From Bacillota bacterium (GTDB taxonomy: Bacteria > Bacillota > Clostridia > Lachnospirales > Lachnospiraceae), in contig JAFAFU010000049.1 in NCBI GenBank assembly GCA_023423335.1, forward strand, positions 1 through 64,000: DNA of 64,000 nucleotides. The letters are read 5' to 3'. Of the stretch, positions 1-8,257 are shown piece by piece. The stretch's first letter is position 1. Each line of letters starts with the position of its first letter. The notes under the pieces are model-generated. The model had not been told where the DNA came from. It did no database searches and saw only the letters and a list, made by a program, of their open reading frames with translations. Made by a program: the position numbers and the translations under genes.

Positions 1-188
1 GTAGGAACGTCGCTGGCCTTTGCCAGGAAGAATTTAAGCTTCAGCTCCTCATTGACAAAAATTAACTTTCTGGAGGCTTTATCCTTGATTTCTTCACAGC
101 GTATCCCGATTTTTTCAAGAACCTCTAAGGTATTTAATGCCAATCTGCCCTTGGCAAGAGCAATTGTAATATCCCTCATCCCATCCAT
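1..188 (-). CDS. hisG: ATP phosphoribosyltransferase, catalytic subunit, N-terminal part (cut by window edge)
   Basis: First step of histidine biosynthesis: condenses ATP and PRPP to phosphoribosyl-ATP. Only about 62 N-terminal residues lie in the window, and the reading frame runs off base 1. The start reads MDGMRDITIALAKGRL, matching the opening strand (TIALAKGRL) of short-form HisG, which needs the HisZ regulatory subunit. That subunit is encoded immediately upstream, ending 18 bases before this start. Two in-frame ATGs (188 and 179) follow a purine-rich stretch (GGCGGAAAGG); I use the first. Translation is probably coupled to hisZ and both are read from the promoter at 1543-1571. Confidence 0.9.
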   Translation of the reverse strand, partial: MDGMRDITIALAKGRLALNTLEVLEKIGIRCEEIKDKASRKLIFVNEELKLKFFLAKASDVP

Positions 189-206
189 CCTTTCCGCCTG
201 TCTCCT

Positions 207-1466
207 CTATTGCAGGAATTTTGTAAGTTCCGCCCTCTGAATACTCCCTGTTGCGGCGTCCATTACCTTGATGTCCCTGTCATTGTCCAGATATAGAATT
301 CCGCCTATGCTCATTCTCCTGGCATATTCCAAATATTCCTGTAACTCTTTTGAATTCGACAACTGTAGAATTGTATTGATGCCATCCTTCCGAAATTGCC
401 CCGCCAAAGCGACTGCCTGTTTCCGGTAATGCTTCGTGTAAAGAATCAGAGTATCATGAGCCTCGGGAACCGGCAGCAGCTTCTGCCTGGATAAAGCCAG
501 CATCAGCTGGTCAATTACAATTGCCAAACCGATCGCCGGAGCCTCCTTCCCAAACTGTCCGACGAGGTTATCGTAGCGGCCGCCGGTCGCAACCGGCTCA
601 CCGGTTCCATAGGTATAAGCCTTAAAGATAATACCGGTATAATAATTATATTTACTGAGCATCCCTAAGTCAAAGGATACATATTTTTCAAAGCCGTAGT
701 CCGTCAGAATGTCATAAAGCTCCTCCAGCCGCTTAATCGCCTTTAGGGCACGGCTGTTGGAAGTAAGCTCCTTCGCATATTTTAATATTTCCGGGGTTCC
801 GAACAGTTCCGGAAGCTTTAAGAAGATTTTCTTCAGATCCTCATGCATCTCTCTGGACATTATGATCTCTTCCACACCGAACATATTCTTATTCTCAATC
901 AAAATCCTGAGATTTGTGACTTCCTCTTCCTCTTCAAAGCCCGCCTCTTCTACCAATGCCCTGAAGAAATCGGCATCCCCGATCTCCAGCTGGAATTCCT
1001 TCAATCCGGATTGCAGGAGACATTCGATGGTTAAAGCAAGCATCTCCGCATCTGCGTCCGTACTGTCGTCATTTAACAGCTCCGCCCCCAGCTGGGTAGC
1101 CTCCTTTAGTTTCCCCTGATAACCGATGTTATTGATGAAGGTATTACCGATATAGCATAGACGGATCGGCAATTCCTCCTCCTTATAATATTTTGCCGCA
1201 CAGCGGGCGACAGAGGGAGTGATATCCGGACGAAGCACCAGAGTATTGCCCTCCCGGTCAAACAGCTTATACATGTCCCTGGAGGCAACCGTCCCCCGCT
1301 CCTGGCTGAATATATCAAAGAATTCAAAGCTGGGGGTTTGGATGTCACGAAAGCCGTAATGCTCAAGGACCCGATGGAGATTATACTGCAGCATCAGCTT
1401 TACCTCACATTCGGAATTATATATGTCTCTGACTCCCTCGGGCGTATGTAGCAATTTGTCCTTCAT
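207..1466 (-). CDS. hisZ: ATP phosphoribosyltransferase regulatory subunit
   Basis: HisZ is a class II histidyl-tRNA-synthetase-like protein without aminoacylation activity. It forms a hetero-octamer with short HisG and confers activity and histidine feedback. The 419-residue product starts MKDKLLHTPEGVRD, the usual HisZ opening, and carries class II motif 2-like (LRPDITPSVAR) and motif 3-like (GGRYDNLVGQFG) segments. The open frame extends 20 codons further upstream, but that extension is not family-like. A GTG at 1475 is an alternative start with similar ribosome-binding potential. hisG follows 18 bases downstream. I see no T-box or attenuator in the short leader. Confidence 0.93.
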   Translation of the reverse strand: MKDKLLHTPEGVRDIYNSECEVKLMLQYNLHRVLEHYGFRDIQTPSFEFFDIFSQERGTVASRDMYKLFDREGNTLVLRPDITPSVARCAAKYYKEEELPIRLCYIGNTFINNIGYQGKLKEATQLGAELLNDDSTDADAEMLALTIECLLQSGLKEFQLEIGDADFFRALVEEAGFEEEEEVTNLRILIENKNMFGVEEIIMSREMHEDLKKIFLKLPELFGTPEILKYAKELTSNSRALKAIKRLEELYDILTDYGFEKYVSFDLGMLSKYNYYTGIIFKAYTYGTGEPVATGGRYDNLVGQFGKEAPAIGLAIVIDQLMLALSRQKLLPVPEAHDTLILYTKHYRKQAVALAGQFRKDGINTILQLSNSKELQEYLEYARRMSIGGILYLDNDRDIKVMDAATGSIQRAELTKFLQ

Positions 1467-1542
1467 ATCCGACACCAGGCCTTTCTTAATAAACTTTATT
1501 GTGGTAACGTGATAATTCACTACCATGCTGATATGTTTTTCA

Positions 1543-1571
1543 ATTATAGTTTATCATGTATGCATTGTCAA
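1543..1571 (-). promoter_or_regulatory. Sigma-A promoter of hisZ-hisG
   Basis: On the minus strand TTGACA (1566-1571) and TATAAT (1543-1548) are separated by exactly 17 bases, a perfect consensus. The predicted transcription start near 1536 gives a leader of about 60-70 bases before hisZ. Confidence 0.85.
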
Positions 1572-1590
1572 CCATAAATTTTCCGGTAAA

Positions 1591-1627
1591 GGAAAAAGGG
1601 TCGCTGCACAAGAACAACAACCCTTCC
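1591..1627 (-). terminator. Terminator after recU
   Basis: On the minus strand AAGGGT and ACCCTT (1620-1625 with 1596-1601) can pair across an 18-base loop, followed by a T-run. It lies directly after the recU stop and closes the rsmE-to-recU transcription unit ahead of the hisZ promoter. The stem is short. Confidence 0.55.
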
Positions 1628-2167
1628 TTATGTAACTTCCCTGCTCTCCAGATCCTGTTTCAGCAATTCAAGGTAGTGGACGCATACCCCCTGTTGTATT
1701 GGAATTTGATAGGATAAATCCAGTTCGTCATAACGGAAGCTCTTCCTTCCCCCGTTATTTGCCCGCTCCCAAAAGCCAAACAGCTGCTTAAAGGTAAGAT
1801 AATAATAGATATCCCTCTTTTTAAAATAAATCAATAAAAAAGCTACTCCGCACTGCTCTTCAAATTCCTTCATAAATTCAATCTGATGCTCATGGATATT
1901 ATTCATACTGAAGGTATCAACCGCACACTCCTTTGCATCAAAGCATACCGGAATTCCCTGCACAACCCCGATATAATCCACCGTGCTTTTCTGTTCAAAA
2001 TAAGCCAGGGTGATATGCCGGCTGTCCTTGTCGATATCAATCGGAGTAATCGGTGTCGGCACCTTCTGTATCAAAGCCAGCTTTTTTTCCCGGTATTTGC
2101 CGTTGGTGAAATTAATCATTTCCTCCAGCATGGAACCGCGCAGGCCTCTGGATTTCCAAGATGGCAT
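1628..2167 (-). CDS. recU: Holliday junction resolvase RecU
   Basis: RecU is the structure-specific endonuclease that resolves Holliday junctions in Firmicutes and modulates RecA. The 179-residue product shows the family core: SRGLRGSMLE near the N-terminus, then ALIQKVPTPITP, STVDYIGVVQGIPVCFDAKE (catalytic Asp and the E/D-x-K nuclease motif) and the C-terminal YYLTFKQL region. Length is slightly below the roughly 200 residues usual for RecU. The start has GGAGG eight bases upstream. recU is the last gene of the operon, 20 bases after the pseudouridine synthase. The operon promoter overlaps a LexA-type palindrome (8055-8066), which would fit DNA-damage control of recU. Confidence 0.93.
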   Translation of the reverse strand: MPSWKSRGLRGSMLEEMINFTNGKYREKKLALIQKVPTPITPIDIDKDSRHITLAYFEQKSTVDYIGVVQGIPVCFDAKECAVDTFSMNNIHEHQIEFMKEFEEQCGVAFLLIYFKKRDIYYYLTFKQLFGFWERANNGGRKSFRYDELDLSYQIPIQQGVCVHYLELLKQDLESREVT

Positions 2168-2187
2168 AATGAACGCCTCCTAATTAA

Positions 2188-3159
2188 TTATTTATCGAAC
2201 AACTCCTTCTTTATCCGGAGAAATATCTCCGGCTCCGCCGCTGTTAACTCCTTACCGGAAAGATACGCCAATTCCCCGGTAAGCTCAGGTAAAACCATAC
2301 GACAGGAATGCAGCAGCTGATGGGTCAGTCCATAATTTTGCTTAAAATAATGATTCGTCTTCTGATCCCCGTACTTATAATCACCGATCAAAGGATGCTT
2401 TATGCTTGCCAAATGAGCGCGAATCTGATGGGAACGGCCGGTAATGAGCTTGACCTGCAGCAGGGTAAAGCCTCCCGCTGTATGCAAAAGGGGATCATAT
2501 TCCGTACAGATATATTCCGCGTCCTCCCGTTTTTCCGGATGGACAGTAACCTTATTGATATCCCCATCCTTGCTTAGATACCCTTCTATCCGCTTCTTTT
2601 CCTCCACTCTGCCCTTAACGATACAGAGGTAGTATTTATCCAGGGACCTGTCCTTAAGGATCCGGGACATCTCCTGAAGTCCGGGAAGGGATTTGCCGGC
2701 AATCAGGAGTCCGCTGGTATTGCGGTCCAGGCGGTTGCAGATCCCGGGCCTAAAGCTTTTCAGCTGCTCCTCCGATAACTGTCCTGTAGATATCAGATAG
2801 GACAGGATATATTCCACCATGGATACATCCTCCTTTTCCGCCTTCTGGGACAGCTCTCCGATGGGCTTATTGACCACCAGGATGTGCGGGTCCTCATATA
2901 TAATATCCAACGGCTTCTTCACCATCCGGGTTACCGGCTGCTCTGAAAATTGTGCAATGGTCTCATCGGACAAAAAAAGGGTAATCTGGTCTTTCAATAC
3001 AAGCTTCTCAGAACCGTCGGCCTTTTTTCCGTTCAATACAATGTTCTTCTTCCGGAGCATCTTATAAAGAAAGCTCTTCGGGGCTTTGTTCAATATCTTT
3101 GCCAGCAGCTTATCCAGTCTTTGTCCCGCTTCATTTTGTTCTACATTAATAAGCTTCAT
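2188..3159 (-). CDS. RluA-family pseudouridine synthase
   Basis: Isomerises uridine to pseudouridine in 23S rRNA, as RluC/RluD do. The exact site cannot be read from sequence. It has an N-terminal S4 RNA-binding domain (about residues 12-80) and a catalytic domain with HILVVNKPIG and the active-site motif NRLDRNTSGLLIAG, whose Asp is the catalytic nucleophile. The C-terminal motif GRSHQIRAHLA is typical of the RluA group. The length, 323 residues, is normal. The start ATG follows AGGGAA. It sits between the HAD gene (78 bases upstream) and recU (20 bases downstream) in the same operon. Confidence 0.9.
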   Translation of the reverse strand: MKLINVEQNEAGQRLDKLLAKILNKAPKSFLYKMLRKKNIVLNGKKADGSEKLVLKDQITLFLSDETIAQFSEQPVTRMVKKPLDIIYEDPHILVVNKPIGELSQKAEKEDVSMVEYILSYLISTGQLSEEQLKSFRPGICNRLDRNTSGLLIAGKSLPGLQEMSRILKDRSLDKYYLCIVKGRVEEKKRIEGYLSKDGDINKVTVHPEKREDAEYICTEYDPLLHTAGGFTLLQVKLITGRSHQIRAHLASIKHPLIGDYKYGDQKTNHYFKQNYGLTHQLLHSCRMVLPELTGELAYLSGKELTAAEPEIFLRIKKELFDK

Positions 3160-3237
3160 CTTAAATTCCCTGCTTTTCTTTTCAGCTATCTCATTTTTTT
3201 AATAATACCTGCTTATCTGAATTCATTAAGCGTTTCT

Positions 3238-3888
3238 TTACCGCTTCAAAACCTCATTCATCGAACGGATATAATAATTTGCCAGCCTTCTCTTCTTTTC
3301 ATTATCCTCCTCCGAGTATTCATCATAGACCGCGCAGACCTTCATATTGGCATTCTTTCCGGCCATGATACCCTGCAGAACATCTTCAAATACCAGACAC
3401 CGGAAGGGTTCCACCTGAAGATCATCGGCCACCAGCAGATAGATATCCGGTGAAGGCTTTCCCCTGGCTACTTCACAGGAGGTACGGATGGAGGTAAAAT
3501 AATCGCTCAATTGGTGCTTCTCAATAATCAGTTCCGCCAGCTCTCTGGAATTACTGGTGGCAATTCCGGCAGGAATATTATTTTTCTTCAGGTGCGCAAG
3601 CAGCTCTCTTACCCCTTCCTTCACCGGAACCTCATTCATATATTTATTCCGGGCCATCGTATTCCAGTCACTTTTAATCTGCTCCAGACTATGCTCCAGA
3701 TGAAATCTCTTTTTGAAATATACGGCAGTTTCCGAAAAGCTCATTCCTTCAATACATTTTTGAAGATCCTCCGGAAATTCAATTCCAAATTGTCTTAGAT
3801 ATTCGATATCGATACTTTTCCACATCCACATAGAGTCAACCAGAGTACCGTCCAGGTCAAAAATCACTGCATCAATATCCTTTAGCAT
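3238..3888 (-). CDS. HAD-superfamily phosphatase, beta-phosphoglucomutase-like subclass
   Basis: A 216-residue haloacid-dehalogenase-fold hydrolase or mutase acting on a small phosphorylated substrate that cannot be predicted. The four HAD motifs are visible: VIFDLDGTLVDS (nucleophile and acid/base Asp), GIATSN, the Lys of RGKPSPDIYL, and VFEDV. The helical cap between motifs I and II is of the C1 type. The ribosome-binding site CCTGGAGG lies inside the 42-base repeat block at 3895-3936, so the repeat supplies the translation signal of this gene. It is in an operon of RNA-modification genes, whose link to its function is unclear. Confidence 0.85.
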   Translation of the reverse strand: MLKDIDAVIFDLDGTLVDSMWMWKSIDIEYLRQFGIEFPEDLQKCIEGMSFSETAVYFKKRFHLEHSLEQIKSDWNTMARNKYMNEVPVKEGVRELLAHLKKNNIPAGIATSNSRELAELIIEKHQLSDYFTSIRTSCEVARGKPSPDIYLLVADDLQVEPFRCLVFEDVLQGIMAGKNANMKVCAVYDEYSEEDNEKKRRLANYYIRSMNEVLKR

Positions 3889-3894
3889 AATAAT

Positions 3895-3970
3895 CCTCCA
3901 GGTTGCCGATGCCCGTGAATTTGGGCGTCAGCACAAATTTACCGTTTTGAAAAATTGAGATTTTTCAAAC
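3895..3970. repeat. Dispersed repeat block, copy A, with AT-rich hairpin
   Basis: Bases 3895-3936 match 10188-10229 at 36 of 42 positions. The block has a short internal dyad (GATGCCC with GGGCGTC around eight bases) and begins with CCTCCAGG, the complement of the ribosome-binding site of the HAD gene. An AT-rich hairpin follows (TTTGAAAAAT, TGAG, ATTTTTCAAA at 3945-3968). At the second copy the adjoining hairpin has a different sequence. Confidence 0.65.
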
Positions 3971-3978
3971 TATCACCT

Positions 3979-4740
3979 TTATCCTTCTTCATCGTAGTCA
4001 GTATTACCTTGTAATTCTCCCCGAAGGCTGTTTAAATATTTAAGCTCACCGTCAGTCAGCTCACGGTAATCACCCGGCGCCAATTCCGTATCCAGGATAA
4101 GCCCTCCCATGGACAGGCGTTTCAGATAGATTACTTCCTTCCCCACTGCCTCAAACATTCTCTTGACCTGATGAAATTTGCCTTCGGTGATCGTCAGCTC
4201 AATTTCTGAAACCTCACCGGACCGAAGAATATTCAGCCTTGCCGGCAGCGTAGTATAGTCTTCTTCTATCAATACACCCTGCAGGAAGGCTTCCTTGTCC
4301 TCCTCTGTCACCTTTCCGGCCACCCTGGCATAATAAACCTTATCCACATGCTTGCGGGGTGATAACAGCCTGTGGGCCAGATCTCCGTCATTGGTCAGAA
4401 GTAAAAGCCCTTCGGTATCCTTATCCAGCCGTCCGACCGGAAAAAGCTCCTTACCCTGTTTCTCTTTGATCAGGTCCAAAACCGTCCGGTTAACCAGGTC
4501 CGTCGTTGCCGAGACAACTCCTGCTGGTTTATGGAGCATCAGATAGAAAAATTTCCGATATTCCACCCTGGCATCCTCCATATAAACCTCGTCCCTGCCG
4601 ATTAAAACCTTTGTCTCAGGTCTCTTGCAAACCTCCTGATTAATACGGACCCTTCCCTTCCGGATCCGTTCCCTTATCTCGCTTCGGGTACCCAACCCCA
4701 TATCTGCCAGATATTTATCCAGCCTTAACCACTCTGTCAT
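3979..4740 (-). CDS. RsuA/RluB/RluE-family pseudouridine synthase
   Basis: Small-subunit-type pseudouridine synthase, probably acting on 16S U516 (RsuA-like) or a 23S site. N-terminal S4 domain (WLRLDKYLADMGLGTRSE) is followed by a catalytic domain with GRLDKDTEGLLLLTND, where the Asp is catalytic, and the family signature ITEGKFHQVKRMFEAVG. The 253-residue length is typical. It has a GGAGCG ribosome-binding site, follows rsmF by 50 bases, and ends in an acidic, low-complexity tail. It belongs to the rsmE-to-recU operon, which modifies rRNA at several positions. Confidence 0.9.
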   Translation of the reverse strand: MTEWLRLDKYLADMGLGTRSEIRERIRKGRVRINQEVCKRPETKVLIGRDEVYMEDARVEYRKFFYLMLHKPAGVVSATTDLVNRTVLDLIKEKQGKELFPVGRLDKDTEGLLLLTNDGDLAHRLLSPRKHVDKVYYARVAGKVTEEDKEAFLQGVLIEEDYTTLPARLNILRSGEVSEIELTITEGKFHQVKRMFEAVGKEVIYLKRLSMGGLILDTELAPGDYRELTDGELKYLNSLRGELQGNTDYDEEG

Positions 4741-4790
4741 AAACGCTCCTTATAAGCCCGAATATCCCCTTATTTCAATACATGCTTGTC

Positions 4791-6269
4791 CTACATCCAT
4801 CTCCAGCCGGGCAGATATTTGTTCTTAAAGCTTCCCCTGGCCGTTTTTGCCCAACCCAGGGAATGCCCGTCAACACAGACCAGCTGCCAGCCCTCACCGG
4901 TATCCTCCGGATTAATTGCTTCACATTTTAAATACCGGATTGTCTCCGGATTATTCCCGGAAAGGCGGATTGTCTTATCATACTCCGAAATACTCAGGGC
5001 ACTGGCCAGGGCCTGGGCCGGTTCAAACCTCTGCTTCTTCATCTCTCCCAGCAGAAGCCCCTGTCTTAAGATTCTGAGCCCTCCGGTATCCGGTAATCCC
5101 TCCGGGACCATATAGACCCTGCCATCACGGACCTCCAGCCGTCTATAAAAATCAGCTTCCCGCAGGCCTGTCAGCCGGATGCTTTCAAAAAATTCCCGGG
5201 CTTCCTCAGAGATCGGACTGCCTTGCTTATTCTGTGTATACTTATCCGAATTCATTCTCCGGGTTCTTAACAACGGCTGGGCGCCGTTATAATCCATGGA
5301 CTCCGAAGCATCCCCTTTTTGCAGCAGGGCAATGAAATGCCCCTCTCCGTTTATCTTATGAGGCCAGAGCCGCAGGCAGCTGCGAAGCTCCTTTCGATAG
5401 GGAGCATCCGACCGCAGGCCCTCCACCCATTCCGGCTTTCCAAAATCAAAGCCCTCATAGGAGAGTCCAAGCTTTGACCTGACTTCATCCCCGGGCAGGG
5501 CATTTACCACATGAAATTCAGGATGCTTCTCCAGCAGATAGGCGATTGTCCCCTCATTCTCCTCCGGAGAGAAGGTGCAGGTGGAATACAGCATCATACC
5601 GCCTGGTTTCAGCATCCTTGCCGCAAAAAGAATGATCTCCTTCTGCAGCTTATTATAATATTCCACTCCATATTGTTCCCAGTTCTTCATAATGGCCGGG
5701 GTCTTACGAAACATTCCTTCGCCGGAACAGGGAGCATCGATTAATATCTTATCAAAATATTCCGGGAAATAATCGTTCAGCTTATTCGGGGCTTCTGAAA
5801 GCACCAGGGCATTCCGGATGCCAAATAATTCGATATTTTTAAGCAGAGCCTTCGCCCTGGAGTTGCTGATATCGTTGGAAACCAAAAGTCCCTCGCCGGA
5901 TAGCTTTGCTCCTAATTCCGTACTCTTCCCGCCCGGCGCAGCACAGATATCAAGAACCTTCTCTCCCGGCTTTACGGGCAGAAGGCTTGCCGGAGTCATC
6001 GCACTGGGTTCCTGGATGTAGTAAAGCCCTGCATAATAATAGGGATGCCTGGCCGGTTGTTCTTCGGTGTCGTAATAATACCCGTTGGCAACCCAGGGAA
6101 TCCGCCTGATTGAAAAAGGACAGAGTTTTTCGAATTCCTCCGGGGATATCTTTAAGGTATTCACTCGTATCCCGCCGAAATGCGGCTTGGAATAGCATTG
6201 CAAATACTCCTCAAATTCCTCCCCCAAAAGTCTTCTCATCCTGTCCTCAAATGCTATAGGTAAATTCAT
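4791..6269 (-). CDS. rsmF: RsmF/YebU-type rRNA (cytosine-C5) methyltransferase
   Basis: NOL1/NOP2/Sun-family enzyme that methylates C5 of cytosine in 16S rRNA using SAM. The SAM site is LDICAAPGGKST. The catalytic cysteines lie in DAPCSGEGMFRK and STCTFSPEENEG. The C-terminal third (after about residue 300) corresponds to the PUA-like RsmF extension. I place the start at MNLPIAFEDR (6269), where family homology begins and a GGAG precedes. The frame continues to an ATG at 6359 that overlaps the relQ stop in an ATGA junction, but those 30 extra residues look non-family. The resulting length is 492 residues. Confidence 0.88.
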   Translation of the reverse strand: MNLPIAFEDRMRRLLGEEFEEYLQCYSKPHFGGIRVNTLKISPEEFEKLCPFSIRRIPWVANGYYYDTEEQPARHPYYYAGLYYIQEPSAMTPASLLPVKPGEKVLDICAAPGGKSTELGAKLSGEGLLVSNDISNSRAKALLKNIELFGIRNALVLSEAPNKLNDYFPEYFDKILIDAPCSGEGMFRKTPAIMKNWEQYGVEYYNKLQKEIILFAARMLKPGGMMLYSTCTFSPEENEGTIAYLLEKHPEFHVVNALPGDEVRSKLGLSYEGFDFGKPEWVEGLRSDAPYRKELRSCLRLWPHKINGEGHFIALLQKGDASESMDYNGAQPLLRTRRMNSDKYTQNKQGSPISEEAREFFESIRLTGLREADFYRRLEVRDGRVYMVPEGLPDTGGLRILRQGLLLGEMKKQRFEPAQALASALSISEYDKTIRLSGNNPETIRYLKCEAINPEDTGEGWQLVCVDGHSLGWAKTARGSFKNKYLPGWRWM

Positions 6270-6355
6270 TATAAATAATCTCCATTCTGCCGCAAATCCG
6301 CGAATCCCTGCGGCAGCATAATATTGGTCTTCCGGCAGTCCCTGTGGGCTGCATG

Positions 6356-7159
6356 TCATCTTAGGCTCTGTGCCCGGTATCTCTGTGAAATCATATCCAG
6401 CTCTTTGTTAAATCTCTCCAGCTCCGCTCTGTCACCAACCTGATAGATCCGGAAAAATTCGTCCTGTATCTTTATAACCTCCTGCTTATTCGCTACCTTA
6501 TATAGATTCTGGATATTGGTCAGAATATCCGCAACGATATTGGCTTTGATTGTAAAGGAATTCTGCGCGTCCATGATCTCATCCCGGACCACGCTCATCT
6601 CACGGTCCAGGATAAGGATTGCTTCCGCCGCGGAGGACAGACGTTCTCTGATATGCTCCGGCATATGCTGCTTATACTTATACCTCAGGGAATGCTCGAT
6701 CGTCGCCCAGAAATTCATTGCCAGGGTCCGGATCTGGATCTCCACCTGGAGCTCCTTTGTTCCCTTTAAGGTCTCTACATTATAATAAACAATAATATGA
6801 TAAGAACGGTAACCGCTCTCCTTCGCATTATTGATATAATCCTTCTCACTCTTTATCCTCATGTCGGACCTTTTTTTGATAATATCAGCCACTTTATAGA
6901 TGTCCTCTACAAACTGGCAGATAATGCGAAGACCGGCAATATCATCAATCTTCTCTTCAAAATTCTCCAGGTCCATATTCTTCTTCTGTGCTTTCTCCAG
7001 AATGCTGGAGATGGTTTTCACTCTTCCGGTTACCTGTTCAATCGGGGAATAAGCACCGACATGTTTATACTCCTCAATGATGTGATTGAATTTTACAATC
7101 AGCTCATTGACTGCCAAGGAATACGGAGCCAGTATTTCTCTCCAAAGTTGAATCTCCAT
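6356..7159 (-). CDS. Small alarmone synthetase, RelQ/YjbM type
   Basis: Synthesises (p)ppGpp from ATP and GDP/GTP. It has the synthetase domain only, with no HD hydrolase, TGS or ACT domain, so it is a small alarmone synthetase and not the bifunctional Rel. Motifs: KIDDIAGLRIICQF, ESGYRSYHIIVYY, and EIQIRTLAMNFWATIEHSLRYK, which holds the catalytic Glu and substrate contacts. The C-terminal helices from about residue 185 match the tetramerisation tail of RelQ. Length is 267 residues. The start has GGGAGG upstream. The gene lies second in the rsmE operon; the LexA-like site at its promoter would put an alarmone enzyme under possible damage control. Confidence 0.88.
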   Translation of the reverse strand: MEIQLWREILAPYSLAVNELIVKFNHIIEEYKHVGAYSPIEQVTGRVKTISSILEKAQKKNMDLENFEEKIDDIAGLRIICQFVEDIYKVADIIKKRSDMRIKSEKDYINNAKESGYRSYHIIVYYNVETLKGTKELQVEIQIRTLAMNFWATIEHSLRYKYKQHMPEHIRERLSSAAEAILILDREMSVVRDEIMDAQNSFTIKANIVADILTNIQNLYKVANKQEVIKIQDEFFRIYQVGDRAELERFNKELDMISQRYRAQSLR

Positions 7160-7253
7160 CTATCGCTTACCTCCCTATATATCCCTTTAAAGAAATGGTG
7201 ATTAAGATGCCGTCTTATATTATACTATACGGCAGAAACTCTGTAATGTGCCG

Positions 7254-7997
7254 TCATTCTTCCTCCAATGCCAGCATCATCATAGAGAGCAGGGCAAACC
7301 CGGCCGTCTCGGTCCGCAGGATTCGTCTTCCCAACGTGATCGGGGTTATATCGCTGCTTCTTGCCAGATCAATCTCTGCTTCTTCAAAGCCTCCCTCGGG
7401 GCCGATCAGGATTCCGATATCCGTATTTTTTGTAAGTCTTCCTATGATATCCTTCGTGGCCTGGATCCCTGAGGCGTTCTCATAGGGTATTACAGCCAAA
7501 TCCATGGCTGCAGCCCGTTTCATGGCTTCCTTAAAGCTTATTACCGGTAAAACCTTAGGAAGATACCCCCGATTTGACTGCTTGGCAGCACTTTCTGCAA
7601 TCGCCTGCCAGCGCTCCAGTTTCTTTTCTTCCTTCTTCTTATCCTCCAGCTTTACCACACATCTCGCTGTCATGACCGGGATAATCTCATATATTCCAAG
7701 CTCCACCGCCTTCTGGATGATCAGCTCCATCTTATCCTTCTTCGGAAGTCCCTGGAATAAGGTAATCCGCGCAGGAAGCTCCGTACCGGTGTCTGTTATT
7801 GACTTGATCTGAGCCTCTATTATGGTATCTGCTACCCTTATAATTATACAATAACAATCTTTTCCCTGTCCATTACAAATTATAAGCTCATCCCCCTGCT
7901 TCATACGGAGTACATTCCTGATATGGTTAACATCGGGACCTGTAATCATAATACTGTCTTGATTTATCTGATCTTGATTCACATAAAAGCGGTGCAT
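7254..7997 (-). CDS. rsmE: 16S rRNA (uracil-1498-N3)-methyltransferase
   Basis: SPOUT-class methyltransferase that adds a methyl to N3 of U1498 in 16S rRNA. It has an N-terminal PUA-like domain (MHRFYVN, HIRNVLRMKQGDEL), then the knotted SAM domain with KKDKMELIIQKAVELG, ESAAKQSNRGYLP, IGPEGGFEEAEI and LGRRILRTETAGFALLSM, all hallmark RsmE motifs. The length of 247 residues is normal. It follows an AGGAGAGG ribosome-binding site and is the first gene of a seven-gene unit. In related genomes it usually follows prmA directly; here a plus-strand esterase and a relic intervene. Confidence 0.94.
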   Translation of the reverse strand: MHRFYVNQDQINQDSIMITGPDVNHIRNVLRMKQGDELIICNGQGKDCYCIIIRVADTIIEAQIKSITDTGTELPARITLFQGLPKKDKMELIIQKAVELGIYEIIPVMTARCVVKLEDKKKEEKKLERWQAIAESAAKQSNRGYLPKVLPVISFKEAMKRAAAMDLAVIPYENASGIQATKDIIGRLTKNTDIGILIGPEGGFEEAEIDLARSSDITPITLGRRILRTETAGFALLSMMMLALEEE

Positions 7998-8039
7998 GGG
8001 GGCCTCTCCTTACCTGGTTCAATCTGTTCCATAATTACT

Positions 8040-8068
8040 ATTATACACCAGCAAGAACATATGTTCAA
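8040..8068 (-). promoter_or_regulatory. Sigma-A promoter of the rsmE-recU operon overlapping a LexA-type palindrome
   Basis: Minus strand TTGAAC (8063-8068), 17-base spacer, TATAAT (8040-8045). GAACATATGTTC (8055-8066), a perfect dyad fitting the Gram-positive SOS core GAAC-RNRY-GTTC, overlaps the -35 box. LexA binding there would block the polymerase. The promoter call is strong; LexA control is inferred. Confidence 0.65.
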
Positions 8069-8152
8069 TAACTAATTGTACTGTTTCATGATATTAATTA
8101 TTTAAAAATACCATTACAGGTAAAGCCCTTCATCCGTTATTTACATTTTTCG

Positions 8153-8180
8153 TTGATTTTATGATATCTGGTGTTAAAAT
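8153..8180 (+). promoter_or_regulatory. Possible promoter of the plus-strand esterase gene
   Basis: TTGATT (8153-8158) and TAAAAT (8175-8180) with a 16-base spacer, about 75 bases before the start at 8258. The -10 box is not consensus. The rest of the 7998-8257 spacer holds only the divergent rsmE promoter. Confidence 0.45.
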
Positions 8181-8257
8181 AAAAGATAAGGAATACAAGC
8201 CTGCTTGCCTCCGGAGTAATAACACAATGATAAAACTGAAAGGAATATATAACGAAT

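Noticed and set aside
1472..1536. T-box or attenuator ahead of hisZ
   Set aside because: The leader is only ~60-70 bases and has no T-box motif or terminator hairpin.
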